From Pratylenchus scribneri (Eukaryota > Nematoda > Chromadorea > Rhabditida > Pratylenchidae): a stretch of DNA of 64,000 bases. The translations under genes were made by a program, and so were the position numbers. Numbering within the stretch: the first letter of the stretch is position 1; every line of letters starts with the position of its first letter. The stretch is from contig JAQSEB010000203.1 of the NCBI GenBank assembly GCA_030063045.1, positions 248,001-312,000 on the forward strand, given 5' to 3'. Positions 34,438 through 46,832 of the stretch are shown here, one piece after another. Under the pieces are notes generated by a model. That model saw only the letters and a list, made by a program, of their open reading frames with translations. It was not told the origin of the DNA and did not search any database.

Positions 34438-36619
34438 TTATTGGTTCTTTGTCACTTTCCGCTTATTTTCTTTTTTGATGCATGTTGTCCTTCGCATATG
34501 CTCCCTCAAACCTTTATTTTTCTCGAAAGTTTTTCCACAAATTTTGCAAACAAAAGAAGTACTTCCTTTTTTGATGCATGGCCTAATTTTTTTTAAATGT
34601 TCTGCCAAATCATCTTTTCGCTTGAAACCTGCTCCACAATTTGTGCAGACATGTGGTTTTTCTGCTAAAATTTTTTTGTGAAAATGTGATTTTAAAAACC
34701 AATGATGTCAAAAAATAAAAATAATTATTCAAATTTTTACCCACTATTATGTAATAACTTATGACGATCCAAACGAAATTTATAGTTAAATTTTTGTTCA
34801 CATGCATCGCATTTAAATTTCTTTTCAGCTGCTAAAAATGGGAAAAGGATCAAAAATTTGTTGTTAATTTCTTTTAAAAAATATTATGGCCATTTTCAAT
34901 TACATAAACATAAAATATCACCAACTTTTATGTATTTCTGATAGATTAACATTTAGGACAAAATTTTAAGTTTACTATTTTATTTGCTTTAAAAATTTGT
35001 ACAAAAATATTATTTACATTTCTCCCCAAGATTCTTGAATTTTATTAATTGGTAATATCATTTTGAAAAGATATGCGAATTGAGAAGCCAAAAATGGAGT
35101 TATAAAAAAGATAGAGCCTTAAATGAATGGAAAAAAAATGATTTGAAAAACAAACAATTTTGAAAGGGTCTGAATTATTAGGAAATGCTGGGAATGTATT
35201 ACAAATGTTCGGAATGAGTAAATGTAGGGAATGATTAGAAAATACAAATGAGAAGAATACTCGGAAAAACATAGTAAATGGGAAAGAGGAATGAGTTAGA
35301 AAACAAAATGTGAATAGCGAGGAATAATTTGAAAAATCCCTGAATAACTAGGAATAGCCGAGAAAATATGAGCTAGCGAGGAAGTGTAAATAGCGGCGAT
35401 CGATCGCTTGCTATTTTATTAATCATTAAAAAGCATTCCTGCTCTATAAAAAAATAAGATTAAATTATTTGACATTATGCTTGCACACATAAATGGAGGA
35501 CCTACAGATTCAATTCGAATATATGGATAATTTTTTATGTATTCTGGCTAATTATTTCTGTTACCTTCCTCTACATTTGCTGGCTCTTTCATTGGCTGAT
35601 TTTGGTCCTTCATTTGTTGTGGCGGTGGGGAAATCCATGAATATAGAACATTTTCATTATCGGTGGTTGTGTTTTGCCCTTCCTTTATGATTCTCCAAGC
35701 ATTTTGATTGTTTTCCGATTCGCCGTTTAAGATAGGTATTTTGTTATCCGCTTTCCATCTTTTGTCCCTCATCCATGTTAAATCATCTGTATCATGAAAT
35801 GATCGTTTTGCGCCAATAATAGGTGCTAATTTTTAAATAAAAACGGGCAATAATATTATTTTTATAAACCTTTTCCCTTATTCAATAGTGATTCTTGTCC
35901 AACATTTGTGGCTAGCTCTCGGCTTGGTATATTTTCGGAAATCAATGACAATGGACTCTGTAGATTAGGCTGAAAATTCTGATGAAAGGAATGAAAAAAT
36001 ATTTTTAATTTGTCGAAAATTTGCCTTCAGCAAACAATTTTTTTAATATTCTTACGGAGTTAAATGTGTTCCATGGAAGCTGAAACCTACTGGATAAAGG
36101 AAATTTTTTATACCATCTCGAAATTATTGATTTGAAATTTCTCCCTTATTATCCATACTTTTTTTTTATAAAAATACAGGTGAAAAATATTTCGCTAAAT
36201 ATTCATTATTCTAGAGTCCATCCTTCTTGAACTGCTGAACAATTTCTGATTCAAATTAAAATTATTTAAAATTTATATACCGAATTCAAGTTGGAAAATT
36301 GAGTGGATTGTTGGCCAAATTCCACCGGAGCATTCTGCTGATTCCTGCTGATGTCTTCATCAAGTGATGCCACGAATTGTCTAAATTCTTCCGAATTCAA
36401 AAAAACATCAAAATCATTTTCATTTTCGACAATTGCCTCTGCTGGTCCATCACTGGTTTCTCCTCCTTCTTGTTTTTCATTTGGTGGTGAATGAAAAACA
36501 TTGTCCGCATGTGGAATATTTCCTTCTTCAACCATTTTACTTTTACCTTTATCATTTGTACAAATACAAATTGTAGAAATATTTAATAATAAAATAGCAA
36601 ATAATGTTGGAATTTTCAT
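34438..36619 (-). CDS. Putatively secreted C2H2 zinc-finger protein 2 (signal peptide + three fingers)
   Basis: Five exons (36619-36281, 35969-35870, 35825-35565, 34831-34745, 34664-34438) join in phase (0, 1, 1, 1) to 337 residues. Residues 1-20 form a signal peptide almost identical to that of secreted ZF protein 1, and the whole first exon is a close copy. A low-complexity middle of about 120 residues follows, unlike that of protein 1. Then come finger 1 (CDACEQKFNYKFRLDRH), an HNTEKPHVC linker, finger 2 (CTNCGAGF...) and finger 3 (CKICGKTFEKNKGLREH...TTC); the last two are C2HC-like. The end is Lys-rich. The 733-base third intron has no recognised exon. As for protein 1, secretion is read from the signal peptide and any host target is inference. 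Confidence 0.8.
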
Positions 36620-36729
36620 TTACCTTAAAGAAAGATTTTCATTAATAAGAACAGAATTTTTCGAAAAAAAAATATTAAAAATTTCATTAATTCATTTTTA
36701 AAAATTTCGACATGGATCATGGATAAAGC

Positions 36730-36930
36730 GTTCCCCTTTTGCCAAATTACACATAAAATGCAAAAGGATGACCAAATCACCCATATAATGGAAAAGGATG
36801 ATCACCCGTAACCGTAAATGCAAAAGATACCAATGAGTCGTAAATACATAAGAATGGCACCCATAAATGAAAAAGGATGTTCACCCGTAAATCAAAAATG
36901 ATGATCACCCGTAAATGCAAAAGAAAAGAG
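36730..36930. repeat. Upstream minisatellite of secreted ZF gene 2
   Basis: Degenerate units related to those at 30490-30740 (AAATGCAAAAGGATG, GATGATCACCCGTAAATG) lie about 110 to 310 bases before the start at 36619. Confidence 0.55.
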
Positions 36931-37225
36931 TGGAGAAAGGAGCGATTGCATCAGACCATTTAAAAGTGGTTTGAATAAAACCCCTTAAAATCATTTTATT
37001 TTCCCATATCACATCCTAAACCCTTTATTCCTACAAAATTGTCAAATGTAATGTATGATATTTTTCTAAGAAAGGAGGTAAAAGAAGGAGGTTACCAGTC
37101 TTAAAAATATGGACGAATCGCCTCATAAAAACCATCATTTTTCATTTCTCTTCCTTCATAGGCTTTCCCATTTCCCAAATCCTCCAATTCTCAAAAAAAA
37201 AAATTGCATGTTACCGCATTTGCAA

Positions 37226-37559
37226 ACCCGACATTTCCAGACGAAACCGTCTGGTGCGGATGGTGGTAAAGCTGTTGTGTTTTGTTTATGGCATATTATT
37301 AAGCATAAAATTAGCTATAAAATGATATCAAATACATTGGCCAATGTTGAATATTCACTGAGTTATGGCCAAAAAACCGTTTATTTAATTAAAATTTTAT
37401 TTTTATCCGTTTTTGGCCATACTCGTTGAATATTCAATATTGGTCATAGTTTTTGATGTCATTTTTGAGGCTAATTTTATGCTAAATAATATACCATAAA
37501 CAATGACACAGCAGCTTTGCCATTATCGGCACCAGACTGTTTCGTCTGCAATGTCGGTA
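37226..37559. mobile_element. Palindromic MITE-like insertion, about 334 bp
   Basis: The two halves are inverted copies (left ACGAAACCGTCTGGTGC, right GCACCAGACTGTTTCGT). The equivalent place in the duplicated copy near 30950 lacks it (flanks CTCCAATTCTC and AAAAAATGAGAGG), so it inserted after the duplication. No clean target duplication was found. Confidence 0.65.
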
Positions 37560-38028
37560 AGCCAAAAAATGAGAGGTTATTTTTCCTATTGCTAATAAGC
37601 CTAAATTTAGCATGCTAAAATTAACTAGTATTAAAAAATAAATCGAAATTGCTAAATAAATATTTGTCAGCCCTCAGCCACGATTAGAAAAATTAATTAA
37701 AAACGATATTTACTAATGGGCAGGTAGCCGAAATTCTCCATATTTAACTATATTTTCAATTTATTTTTTTTTCGAAATCTTTTCTAATTCTAATAAGATT
37801 AAAGAAAGGGAATACCTATAATCCAAGGGATTGAAAAAGGACCATTCAAAAAATTATAATTAAATTTATATGGTTATCCACACGCCATTTCCTTTTTTTT
37901 AGAAAAACATTCTTATTTATTAAATGGAAATTTCCAATAAAAAGTTTAATTTTTTCGCAATTTGAATTAAATTTGTATAGTTTGACAAAATTAACATATT
38001 TAAGATTGCAATTGCAAAATTTCGAATT

Positions 38029-38535
38029 ATGTTGAACAATATGGTATTTTTCATAACCATTATGATAATTTTTTTGATGTGCTTGGATCCAACAAACGGT
38101 GGTAATTGCTTTGGCAGTGGTGGCCATCGTAACGGCGGCTACAGGGTCCGTGGTCGCCATGAAAATAGAGCAAGGTATGGTCAAACCTATAAAAATAGAC
38201 AACGTCATGCTGGTCGTTGGTTAATAAATAACCCAACTTCGAGCGAAATTGGGTTCATTGAACCGCCAAAGGAGCATAGAGTTGTGGTAATTGACGACGA
38301 TGATGGCAAAAATCATGAAAACATTCTCAATCAGCAGAAACAAGATCCTATGAATGATGGGAAAATACCATCTCCAAATGATATGCAAAAGGCAAAGAAT
38401 GGATATGAGAAAAAATCTAGACGACCATTAAGAATGAAAATGATAAAACAATCTAGAAAGACAACCAAGAATGGAAATGGAAAAACTGTAAATTCAACAA
38501 ATGTTGATGACAAGAAAAGATTATTAGATGTTTAG
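38029..38535 (+). CDS. Small secreted basic Gly/Arg-rich protein (168 aa)
   Basis: A single exon of 168 residues. Residues 1-24 form a signal peptide (hydrophobic core VFFITIMIIFLMCL), followed by a Gly/Arg/His-rich segment (GGHRNGGYRVRGRHENRARY) and a Lys/Arg-rich C-terminal third (KKSRRPLRMKMIKQSRK) that looks like a nuclear localisation or nucleic-acid-binding region. There are almost no cysteines in the mature part. No family was recognised. A secreted protein with nuclear-type basic runs fits an effector, but nothing in the sequence proves it. The antisense frame is a shadow. Confidence 0.6.
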   Translation: MLNNMVFFITIMIIFLMCLDPTNGGNCFGSGGHRNGGYRVRGRHENRARYGQTYKNRQRHAGRWLINNPTSSEIGFIEPPKEHRVVVIDDDDGKNHENILNQQKQDPMNDGKIPSPNDMQKAKNGYEKKSRRPLRMKMIKQSRKTTKNGNGKTVNSTNVDDKKRLLDV

Positions 38536-38799
38536 CATAGAAATTAAAACAGTTCTGTGCTCTACACATACGAATGGATGCATCGATGAATGAAGGGATG
38601 AATCACTCTCTTGATTATAAATGTTCCTTTCTATTTATTTGTGTTTATTGTTTTTCTTTTGCTTCGGTAATTTATATTTTTATAATGTCTTACCTTGGAT
38701 TGGATATAAATTTTAAATAGTTGATTTTTCAAAATTCAAACAATGCTTTTAACAGCACTATGATTTAATTTACTTTTCTAAGAATTAATTTCGCACAAA

Positions 38800-39045
38800 A
38801 TGAATTTGAATTTTAACAGCAAAAATATCAGAATAATAATAATGGTAAAAATAGAATAAAGCAAATGAATGCAGAAGAGTATGAAGATGATGATGAACCG
38901 GACTTTATGGATAATTCGGGAAAATGTTGGGAATTTGCCAGCAAAATTGGGGATGAAAAGCATTTGAAGGAATGGTGCCAAAACAAAATGGGTGGTGGAA
39001 TGATTGTTGGAAAGGAAGAAAAATTGACTCACAATTCCAATAGAA
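38800..39045 (+). pseudogene. Truncated copy of FLYWCH-like gene (5' part)
   Basis: Matches the start, first intron, shortened acidic tract and domain 1 of the paralogues at 17-25 kb (DFMDNSGKCWEFASKIGDEK), then breaks off after KLT, where a base is lost and the similarity ends. A three-base insertion adds a Gly in MGGGM. Domains 2-4 are absent. Confidence 0.75.
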
Positions 39046-39206
39046 TAAAATTTTTGAAGCTATTTGCATTTAACCAAAATAGATGATCAAATAAATAAAG
39101 AACAGTACTCAATAATGTTTTTCAAGAACCGAAAATTTAAATATCAGAATAAAGATGAAATCAATGTATCAACAGGGATAGCAAAAAATGTCATCATCAT
39201 AATTTT

Positions 39207-42170
39207 TCATTTTTTTGCATAATCAACATGATGGTATAAACACATTTCGCCAAGAAAATCCAGCTTTTTTTCATGCAATTCGCCATATTCGAAGGTCAAT
39301 AGATGAATGCCTGCTCCATTTTCTTCATATAAATTTAAACCACCAAATGCATGGGCTAATTTTGTCATCTTTTAAAAGGGAAATAAAATAATGATAAAAT
39401 TTATTTTTTCTTTATGTCTAATGTCTATTAAAATTTCAATTTTTTGAAAACTTTGCTTGATTTTAATTTAATTCAGAAAATTAATTTTCTAAGGGTGATA
39501 TATTAATAAATAATAATAAAAAGGATGAGTCAAAAATTTTGTGCTGTTTCTCTTACTCCAAATTTCGTTGATAAAATCTTCTTTTTATAATTAATTAGAT
39601 GTTTTTAATAGTATTTTTAAAATTATCTACTGCTACCAAGGGTTAAAAATTTTAGATTTTTTAAAATTTTCTTATTTTAGAAGAAAAGATTAGCTTGGCT
39701 AAAACGATATAATGTTGCAAACTTTTTTTCTAATTCGGTAATACTAATGCTAATAAGGATGGATTATGTTTAGGGTGGGTTTAACTAGGGTTAATTACCC
39801 GTTGGCGGGGACGGGTACGCGTGACGGGTACTCGCAAGGTTTTTGGGCAAATTACCCGTCCCGTTACCCGCACCTCGACTACCCGTCTACTCGCCTACAC
39901 GCAACTCTTATTTTTATTGGATGTTTGCCATTTTTTCGGATCCGTAGGCCGGATTTTTTTACTTTGGAGATGACAACCCTGCCCAAAATGGTCATTTAGA
40001 AACAAATAATATAATTAAAAGGATTTTAGTAAAGAAAAATATTTTTTATTTTGGAAATTTTTAAATTTTAGTAAGCAAATTTCAAAAAAATCTACAATAC
40101 CTTCCTTATAAAGGGAACGGGACGGGTAGTACCGTGGGTAATTTTCGAGGATCGTCTACTGTCCCTTTACCCGCATCCCCCCCACCCCCAATTACCCGCA
40201 TTACCCGTTACCCGCTTTTTCATTGCCCGCTAACGGGTAATTAACCCTAGGTTTAACGCTAGGGCTAGATTCAATCGGCCTACCAATTAAGTAATCTAAA
40301 AGACAAAGAGTATTTTTCGATGGAATTTTATGTAAATTTTTTTACATAAATTTTTACATAGCAAATTAAATATGATCCAAACAATTTTATTCGAAATATT
40401 TAGCTTCATACCTCAAAATTATTCCATAAACGCAAATTGTTAACGAATGCCCGAGGCACTCCATTCACATTGCAAACATTCACTTTCAATAGGGCGGAAT
40501 AGAGAATTGCCTCGGGCGTTTCCGCCTCCTTAACTAAATGTTCTTGTATATATAATGGTTCTTTGAATGCAAATGGGAAATTCAGTTTATTGTTGATGTT
40601 AGTATAACGAAAATGTTCAAATCGGCCAGTGTCATAATCAACAATGGCTAATGGCAACATTTGTTCGTTTGTTCCTGTAATTTCTGAAAATTAATGCATA
40701 AAAGATTATCGGGGTGTAATATATAGTTCATCTGTTAGTATTTATTGTAAAAAATTAGTAATAAAGCTGAAGGTTTACAATTTATAGCAATATCTAATAA
40801 ATTTGTTGTTATTTTAAAAAAAAAAATTCAGAATTTTTTCTGGAGGAATAAAAAGATATCTTTAATAAAAAATGGAAATTTAAATAAATCAAAAAGCTTA
40901 TTAATTTCGTAAAATCTTTTACGACAAATCCCCCCCCCCCCCACACACACACATTCCCGTGAATTTTTTAGTAAAACTAATTTTCTAGGGGGCTTAACAC
41001 TAATCCGGCTTTTTTTCGATGATCCTCTAATTTCTCATATTTGAGACTAATTGCAAAATTACTCAAAATAACTTAATAAAAAAATTAAGAAAGGTGGGAT
41101 TGATATAAAGGAAAATACATTAAATTTAAAAAAAAATAATAAATTCAAATAAATTTTTTTGGTTTAATATTATCTGTTGAATCTTTTAAAGGAAATCTGA
41201 AAATCAAATTAGGCTACTTAATTCCAAAAGAATATTGAAAATTTTTGAATGTATAATTATGTGATAAATTATTTTAATAGTAATAAACCAAAATTAAATA
41301 ATAAATAAAATAATAAAAGCAAGATTTATTTTTATTATAAATGTGAAAATTATAAATATCAGCGATTTTTAAACAGTTGAATGTTGATTTAAATTTTTCA
41401 TTTTTTTACAAATAATTAGAAATAATAAAATATTAAATTGGATTAAAAAATTATAAAATTTTCACCACAATAATATATGTTTTTATTTTCCAAATATTTT
41501 CTTTATTGTTATTATGTTTTATTTTTTGATATTTTGCATTTTTTTTAAAACATATCAATTAAAATCAAACATTCATTTTTTGCAAATCATTTGTTCAAAA
41601 ATTTATTTCTTTACCAAATTATTTAAAATTATATTAAAAAAAAAGATACCATAAATTAGTATTTGCATTATTAAAGAATCGTCCCCGCACGATTAAAAAA
41701 AATAAATTCTACCTTTCTCCTTGTTTTTACGTTGATGCCGTTCAATTTCATGCCATTTTTCGTTTTTGACCATTCGAATTCGAATTTCCAGCTCCTTGAT
41801 GATGATGACACATTTTTTGTTGTCTTCCCGTTTTTCACCATTAAATTTGGGATGATAATTTTTTTCATATTTTTCGCTGAACACCGATACAAATGTATCC
41901 TTCGATCCTTGATGATCTACTTCTTGATATGGCTGAGGCCATTCATCCTTTTTTGGCCATATTCCCTTATTTAATTGGAAAACAAATTCATAGGCATAGC
42001 TGATACAATATCGCATTTCCAAGGGATCATAATTTTTTGGTATCCATCCTTTTGAGGGCATTTGGAAAAAAAGTGAGTCCACTTCGGCTACACTGAATTT
42101 GCGCAATCCTTTGATTGGTTGTGCCTTGTTTTCATCATTTTCATCCAAATCCACATCTATCCATTTTTTA
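39207..42170 (-). CDS. Unidentified multi-exon protein (5' end not found)
   Basis: Three phase-compatible exons (42170-41713, 40674-40412, 39368-39207) give about 294 residues ending at a TGA at 39207. The first begins in mid-codon after TTTAG, so an upstream exon is missing; possible exon pieces at 42830-43018 and 42434-42490 do not join in phase. Content: acidic start, then Trp/Tyr-rich stretches (GWIPKNYDP, KKDEWPQPYQEV), a Glu/Lys/Arg helix, then a mixed fold ending in LGEMCLYHHVDYAKK. No family was recognised. The second intron, about 1 kb, contains the MITE at 39786-40249. Confidence 0.5.
39786..40249. mobile_element. hAT-like MITE, 464 bp
   Basis: Ends TAGGGTTAATTACCCG and CGGGTAATTAACCCTA form a perfect 16-base inverted repeat, flanked by an 8-base duplication GGTTTAAC (39778-39785 and 40250-40257). 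Inside are ACGGGTA/TACCCGT iterations. It belongs with 28028-28490 by length and ends, and more loosely with 9992-11189. It sits in an intron. Confidence 0.85.
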
Positions 42171-43376
42171 CTAAATAAATATATTTACAAACAATTTCAT
42201 TAACTTTATTTCCCTTTTATATTAAAATTAATTTCAATTAGATAAAATTTTAATAAATAATAAAATTATAGGAGAATTACTAACTAAAAATTTTATCAAT
42301 GGGATAATTCTTAGGCAATTTGTATAATGTATAAATTAAAAAGGGAAATATTTAATTTGGCAAATAAATTCATTTTCTGTTTCTTTTTATATTAGTGCTT
42401 AGCCAAATTTTAACTTTTTATATTAATTAATAAATATTAAAAAATTACAAAATGGTACGACGTGGTGCAAAAGGTGTTGTCACATAATCATATTCATATT
42501 CTATAAAAATGTAACAAAAATTATTTTTTATATACTAATGAGTTTCCATCCAAGAGTCCTTAGAAAATTCGATATTCGGTTAAATTTTTGAAAATTTTGA
42601 TTTTTTAGTTCAAAAAAATTTACCTTGAATTTCCAGCTAATAAGAATCTCTTTATTAAATTTTACTTATATTATATCCTTCCAAAATTCATCTTTTATTA
42701 TTACATTTTTATTATATAAATTATTGAAATTTGGCATAAAATTATTAGCAATAGTAATTTTAGTCTTTTAAAAATTTATTTCATATTCAAAATATTTAAT
42801 TATTCTAATTTCTAACTAAATAATAAAAATTCAATAATTTTCGATGTTTAGCTCTATTCGATTATCGAAATTTTCATTATTTATATTGTATGTTCGGAAT
42901 TCGGATTTCGATATATTTTCAATGATTTGTTGTGGTAAATATTGGAAATTGGTTAGTTCCGGAATTAATAAGATGTTTGACAGGTAAATTTTGAAATTTC
43001 TTCTTCTAAACTTCATAATAATTCGAGAATAAGCTCATTCGGTTTTGTATATGAAATTTCAATTTCTAAGTGAGGCCTAGGAAAAAATTGATAAACCAAA
43101 ATCATTTTGGATATAAACAATGTTTTAATTTTTCAAAACAAGCTCATTGGTCTGAAATTGAAATTTGATAGAGTAAATTGACCATGCCCAATTGATTGTA
43201 TCTATTATCGCGTTTATAATATATGAAGTCTAGAAAGTGAGATTTACAAAATTAACTAGTACATCAATTGGTAAATATCTGCTGAATTTACCAATTTCCA
43301 ATATTACTGTAACATAGGAATTGAAGAAAATATTCAATGCCCAATTTATTTTGATATCGGCCCCACCAGCCCTGTT
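42171..43376. other. Intergenic region with unplaced exon candidates
   Basis: Two minus-strand stretches look coding but could not be placed: 43018-42834 starts with ATG and a basic segment, and 42492-42434 follows a TATAG acceptor and ends with a Pro/Arg-rich tail and a stop. They may be a short two-exon gene or missing exons of the neighbour. The rest is AT-rich. Confidence 0.3.
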
Positions 43377-45643
43377 CTACCCTCCCCAAAACTGACCATT
43401 GCCCAATGTGATATAGACATGTCGACCATGCCTGCGAATTTTCAACATTTGTTTTTCATCATTTCCATAATAATATTGGCGCAATGGTCGTTCAACCAGA
43501 CCCAAAAGAATTGGTTCATCTTTCCAATGACTGAAGGATTTTTTAAATTCCTCTTGAATTTTCACCAAAATTTCTTTAAATTTTGACTGAAAATGTTTTC
43601 TTTGCTGATCTTTATGAATTTGATCTTCCAAGCGTTGCTGTCTCCTCAATATCCATTTCATTTGTTGCTCCAATTTTTGTTTTAACTCATTTTGCCTCTC
43701 ATCATACTCATTCTTTTGTTTTTCTACAAAATAAATAATTAATTTCCCTTATAAATTTTAGATTTTTTTGCATTTTTAAATTTTATTTTATTGCCTTTTG
43801 TTTTTGGTTTCTTCAATTAAAGAATTTCGTTATTCTAGTATTTTTAAGTCCAAAATTTTAGAAAAATTTTCAAGGCGATTTGAATTATGGTTGAAAATGC
43901 AAATACCGGAGAATATGTATGTTACAACAATTCTTGGAAATTGACGATTTCCGGAAATCGGCGTTGACGAATTTTGGAAATCTCGGCTTCTAGGCATCGC
44001 ACAGACCCTTTAGTCTATGAAATTTCAATTTCAGACCTTTCCCTTAAGCCCCTAGCCCTTAATCCCTAGCCCAAGCCCCTAAAACTCATGCCGCCCTTAA
44101 CCCTAACACTAACCCTAGCCCTATTTCGGTCTGTAATTGAAATTTCATATAGTAAATCGACTATGCCGAATCGATGAGCCTACTTTCGGGTCTGTAAGAT
44201 GACAAGAAGCCGAGATTTCTAAAATTCGTCAACGCCGATTTCCGGAAATCGTCAATTTACAAGATTCGACGTAACATCTATATAGTAAGGGTGTGAAGAT
44301 TATGTCGAGAATCATAAATGAACTAAAAAATGAATGAAGAAGAAAATGTCAAAAATTGTATTGTAAAATATAAATGGATTTCTTACCATTAATCATTTTC
44401 TTCTCATTTCTTTGTGTAAATTTATTTTGAAGAAGGAATCGTCTAAGTATTGCGAATTTTGTAATTAATTGTTGCAGCTCTGTGTGCATAATGAACTCGG
44501 CTTTCCACGGTATTATACTCCATCTTGCCAAGTTGATCGAATATGTCATATTTAACAATATTTTATATATTGTCTCTTCATAATCATTTTCTGATTCTTC
44601 CGTTCCTCTTTCCCTTTGCTCTATTTTCGTGCACAATATTGTGAATTCAGTGAAAACATTTTTTAACATCTCGCCAATGTTTTGTTGCATTAATTTTTTT
44701 ACATCATTTTCATGCATTTTCGCACCAATCTCCTTAAAATTTTCCGATTCCTGAAATTTTATCCATTCATTATTTAATTTATAAATTTTTTCCTTTTCCG
44801 CCAATATATTTATAATTTTCCCAATTTTTTTGATATCATTTTGTGCATTCAATTCCACAATTAATTGATGTGCATCGGAAATTGTTTTCGCCATTTCCTC
44901 GGATACTTTAAAGTGCAAATTTTCTTCTCTTTGTTTGCCCAAATCCTTTCCCAATATTTTATTGAATTCAGCAAATTCCTAAAAAATTTAGTAAATTAGA
45001 CAATAACTTGCCATTCATCTATATTTATACATTGGCCAATTCCAATTCGAAATTGTTTTCGGCTAGAAATTTTTTCATAAATTCATCCATTTTTGAAAGT
45101 TGCCCATTTTCGTCGCGTAATTTTCCAACCAATTTAAATATGTGGGCAATATTAATATTGTGTGATAGGTTAATAAAATCCATGAAAAGATTCATCATAT
45201 TTTGACAATTTGCAAAATTTTTTACATTTTCGATTTCTAAAATTTAATTATTATTATTATCTTCTTATTAATAGCGAAAAAGGCTCTAAATATATTATTA
45301 TTATTTTTTGGCCATACTCACCAAAAAATAATCTCAACAATTTTTCTTCAATTTGTTTAAGATTGTTTGATTCTTCACTAATTTTATTCTCTACCACAAG
45401 AACATTTGCAGTATTTTCCATTTTCAACAATTCCGATTCCCAACAGAAGCTCCAGACAATTGCAGCGCCTACTTTTCGGCATTTTTCAAGTTGCCTTTCT
45501 TCAGCATTGGTTCCTCCATTTTTTTCCATAATTTTTAAAGCAATTTCATTTAAATTGATTTCCATAGCTGAGACCAGCTCCATAATTTCAATTTCAATTC
45601 CAATACTAATTACAAGAAAGAGTAGTAACATGCATTTACGCAT
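43377..45643 (-). CDS. Secreted coiled-coil protein (488 aa)
   Basis: Four exons (45643-45322, 45236-45031, 44978-44387, 43723-43377) join in phase to 488 residues. A signal peptide (CMLLLFLVISIGIEIEI core, residues 4-20, cut probably near residue 26) is followed by long Glu/Lys/Leu-rich helices through most of the chain, and a short C-terminal region with aromatic and basic residues ending GNGQFWGG. Cysteines are few. The heptad-like content suggests coiled coils or a helical bundle. No family was recognised. The third intron (663 bp) contains the foldback element at 43921-44274. Secretion is well supported; function is unknown. Confidence 0.7.
43921..44274. repeat. Foldback element with telomere-like core, in intron
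   Basis: Inverted halves start GTTAC and share AATTGACGATTTCCGGAAAT on both arms. The centre (about 44040-44135) is a run of degenerate CCCTAA-type repeats. No target duplication is clear. Confidence 0.65.
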
Positions 45644-46832
45644 TCCTTTGTTTGTTGTTTTAAGAAATTTGGTAACGAAGATATTGATTGGTTTAATGGA
45701 CTAATAGGATCCCTTTCTTTAAAAAATTTATTTTAATTCTAGATGAATAAAAACTAAAAAGGGAATATAAATAAATAGAAGAAAAAAAAGGAACTACTCT
45801 GAGCTGGAAGTTAACCTAAAATTTTGCTTAACCCTAAAAAATAGCTTAAATTTTGCTTAAATTGAGGTTAATTATTCCTTATCTTATTTTGGGCTTAAAA
45901 TGTTTAAAATTAGATTAACTTATTTAGGTAGTTTAAAGTTAATGTAATGCTAGGTTAATTATAACAAAAAATTAGCTTAACATAAATTAAAATACAACAA
46001 AAAGTCTAGTTGTTTTGCGTCCTGGATAGCCGAGTGGATAACAAAGGATGTTATTCTTAAGGTTTATGGTTCAATTCCCAGTAGGTTTGCGTAGTATATT
46101 AAGCTAAAAAATGTTTATAATTAACTTAATATTAAGCTAAATCCCTATTAACATTAAGTAAACTTAAACCGAAATTAGCCTAAGTATAACTTGAAGATAA
46201 ATCTGAATTAGCTTGTATTTTTGAAAAAATTTTGCCAATTTTAAGTTAACTCGGTCTTATAATTAGACAAGTTATTGGCTCGATATAAACAGAAATTAAC
46301 TTAACTTTAACACATATTTAAGCTAAATTCCAGTCTCATAGTAGATCATTGCGAAATGGATATATTTGATATAGGATAATGGATGGAAAAGCGGATTCTA
46401 GTGTTATAGTACAAGGGGGCATTTGGGTACAGTAAGTAAACCATTTGATTACCAGGGCATGGCCATAGCTCAAAAAATAATCAAACAATTTGGGAAATTC
46501 GAAAGCCCTTAACGTCGTCTTCCTTCTAAAAATGGTTAAACTAATTATTGAAAAATTAAAACCCCTTGTAGGATAATCATCTTTCAAATGAATTTAATTT
46601 ATTTTAAAAGTTTGAAATCATAAAATTTAAAAAAAAAAAGATAAATTTTAGAGGACATAAGGATTTTCGAATTTTTTGCTTTCTCTGGATTGATTACTTT
46701 ATTGCCGAACGATGGAAAAAATAATATCCCAGTTATCAAAACGGTGATATAAAAATGTCTCCAATCGATGTTATGGAATTCAACATTTTTCCCCAACTTG
46801 ATCCTCGATTCTTGATCCTAGCCATTTCTGTC
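45644..46832. other. Intergenic, TTAA-rich repeat-like DNA
   Basis: About 45810-46330 is built of variants of TTAACCT, AGCTTAA and TTAAGCTAAA in both orientations, probably an old inverted-repeat element. It holds the tRNA-like segment listed separately. No gene was recognised. Confidence 0.4.
46021..46092 (+). tRNA. tRNA-like sequence, probably a pseudogene or SINE head
   Basis: TAGCCGAGTGG fits a tRNA A box and GGTTCAATTCC a B box, with typical spacing. The acceptor and T stems pair poorly and no clean anticodon arm can be drawn, so it is unlikely to be functional. Confidence 0.3.
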
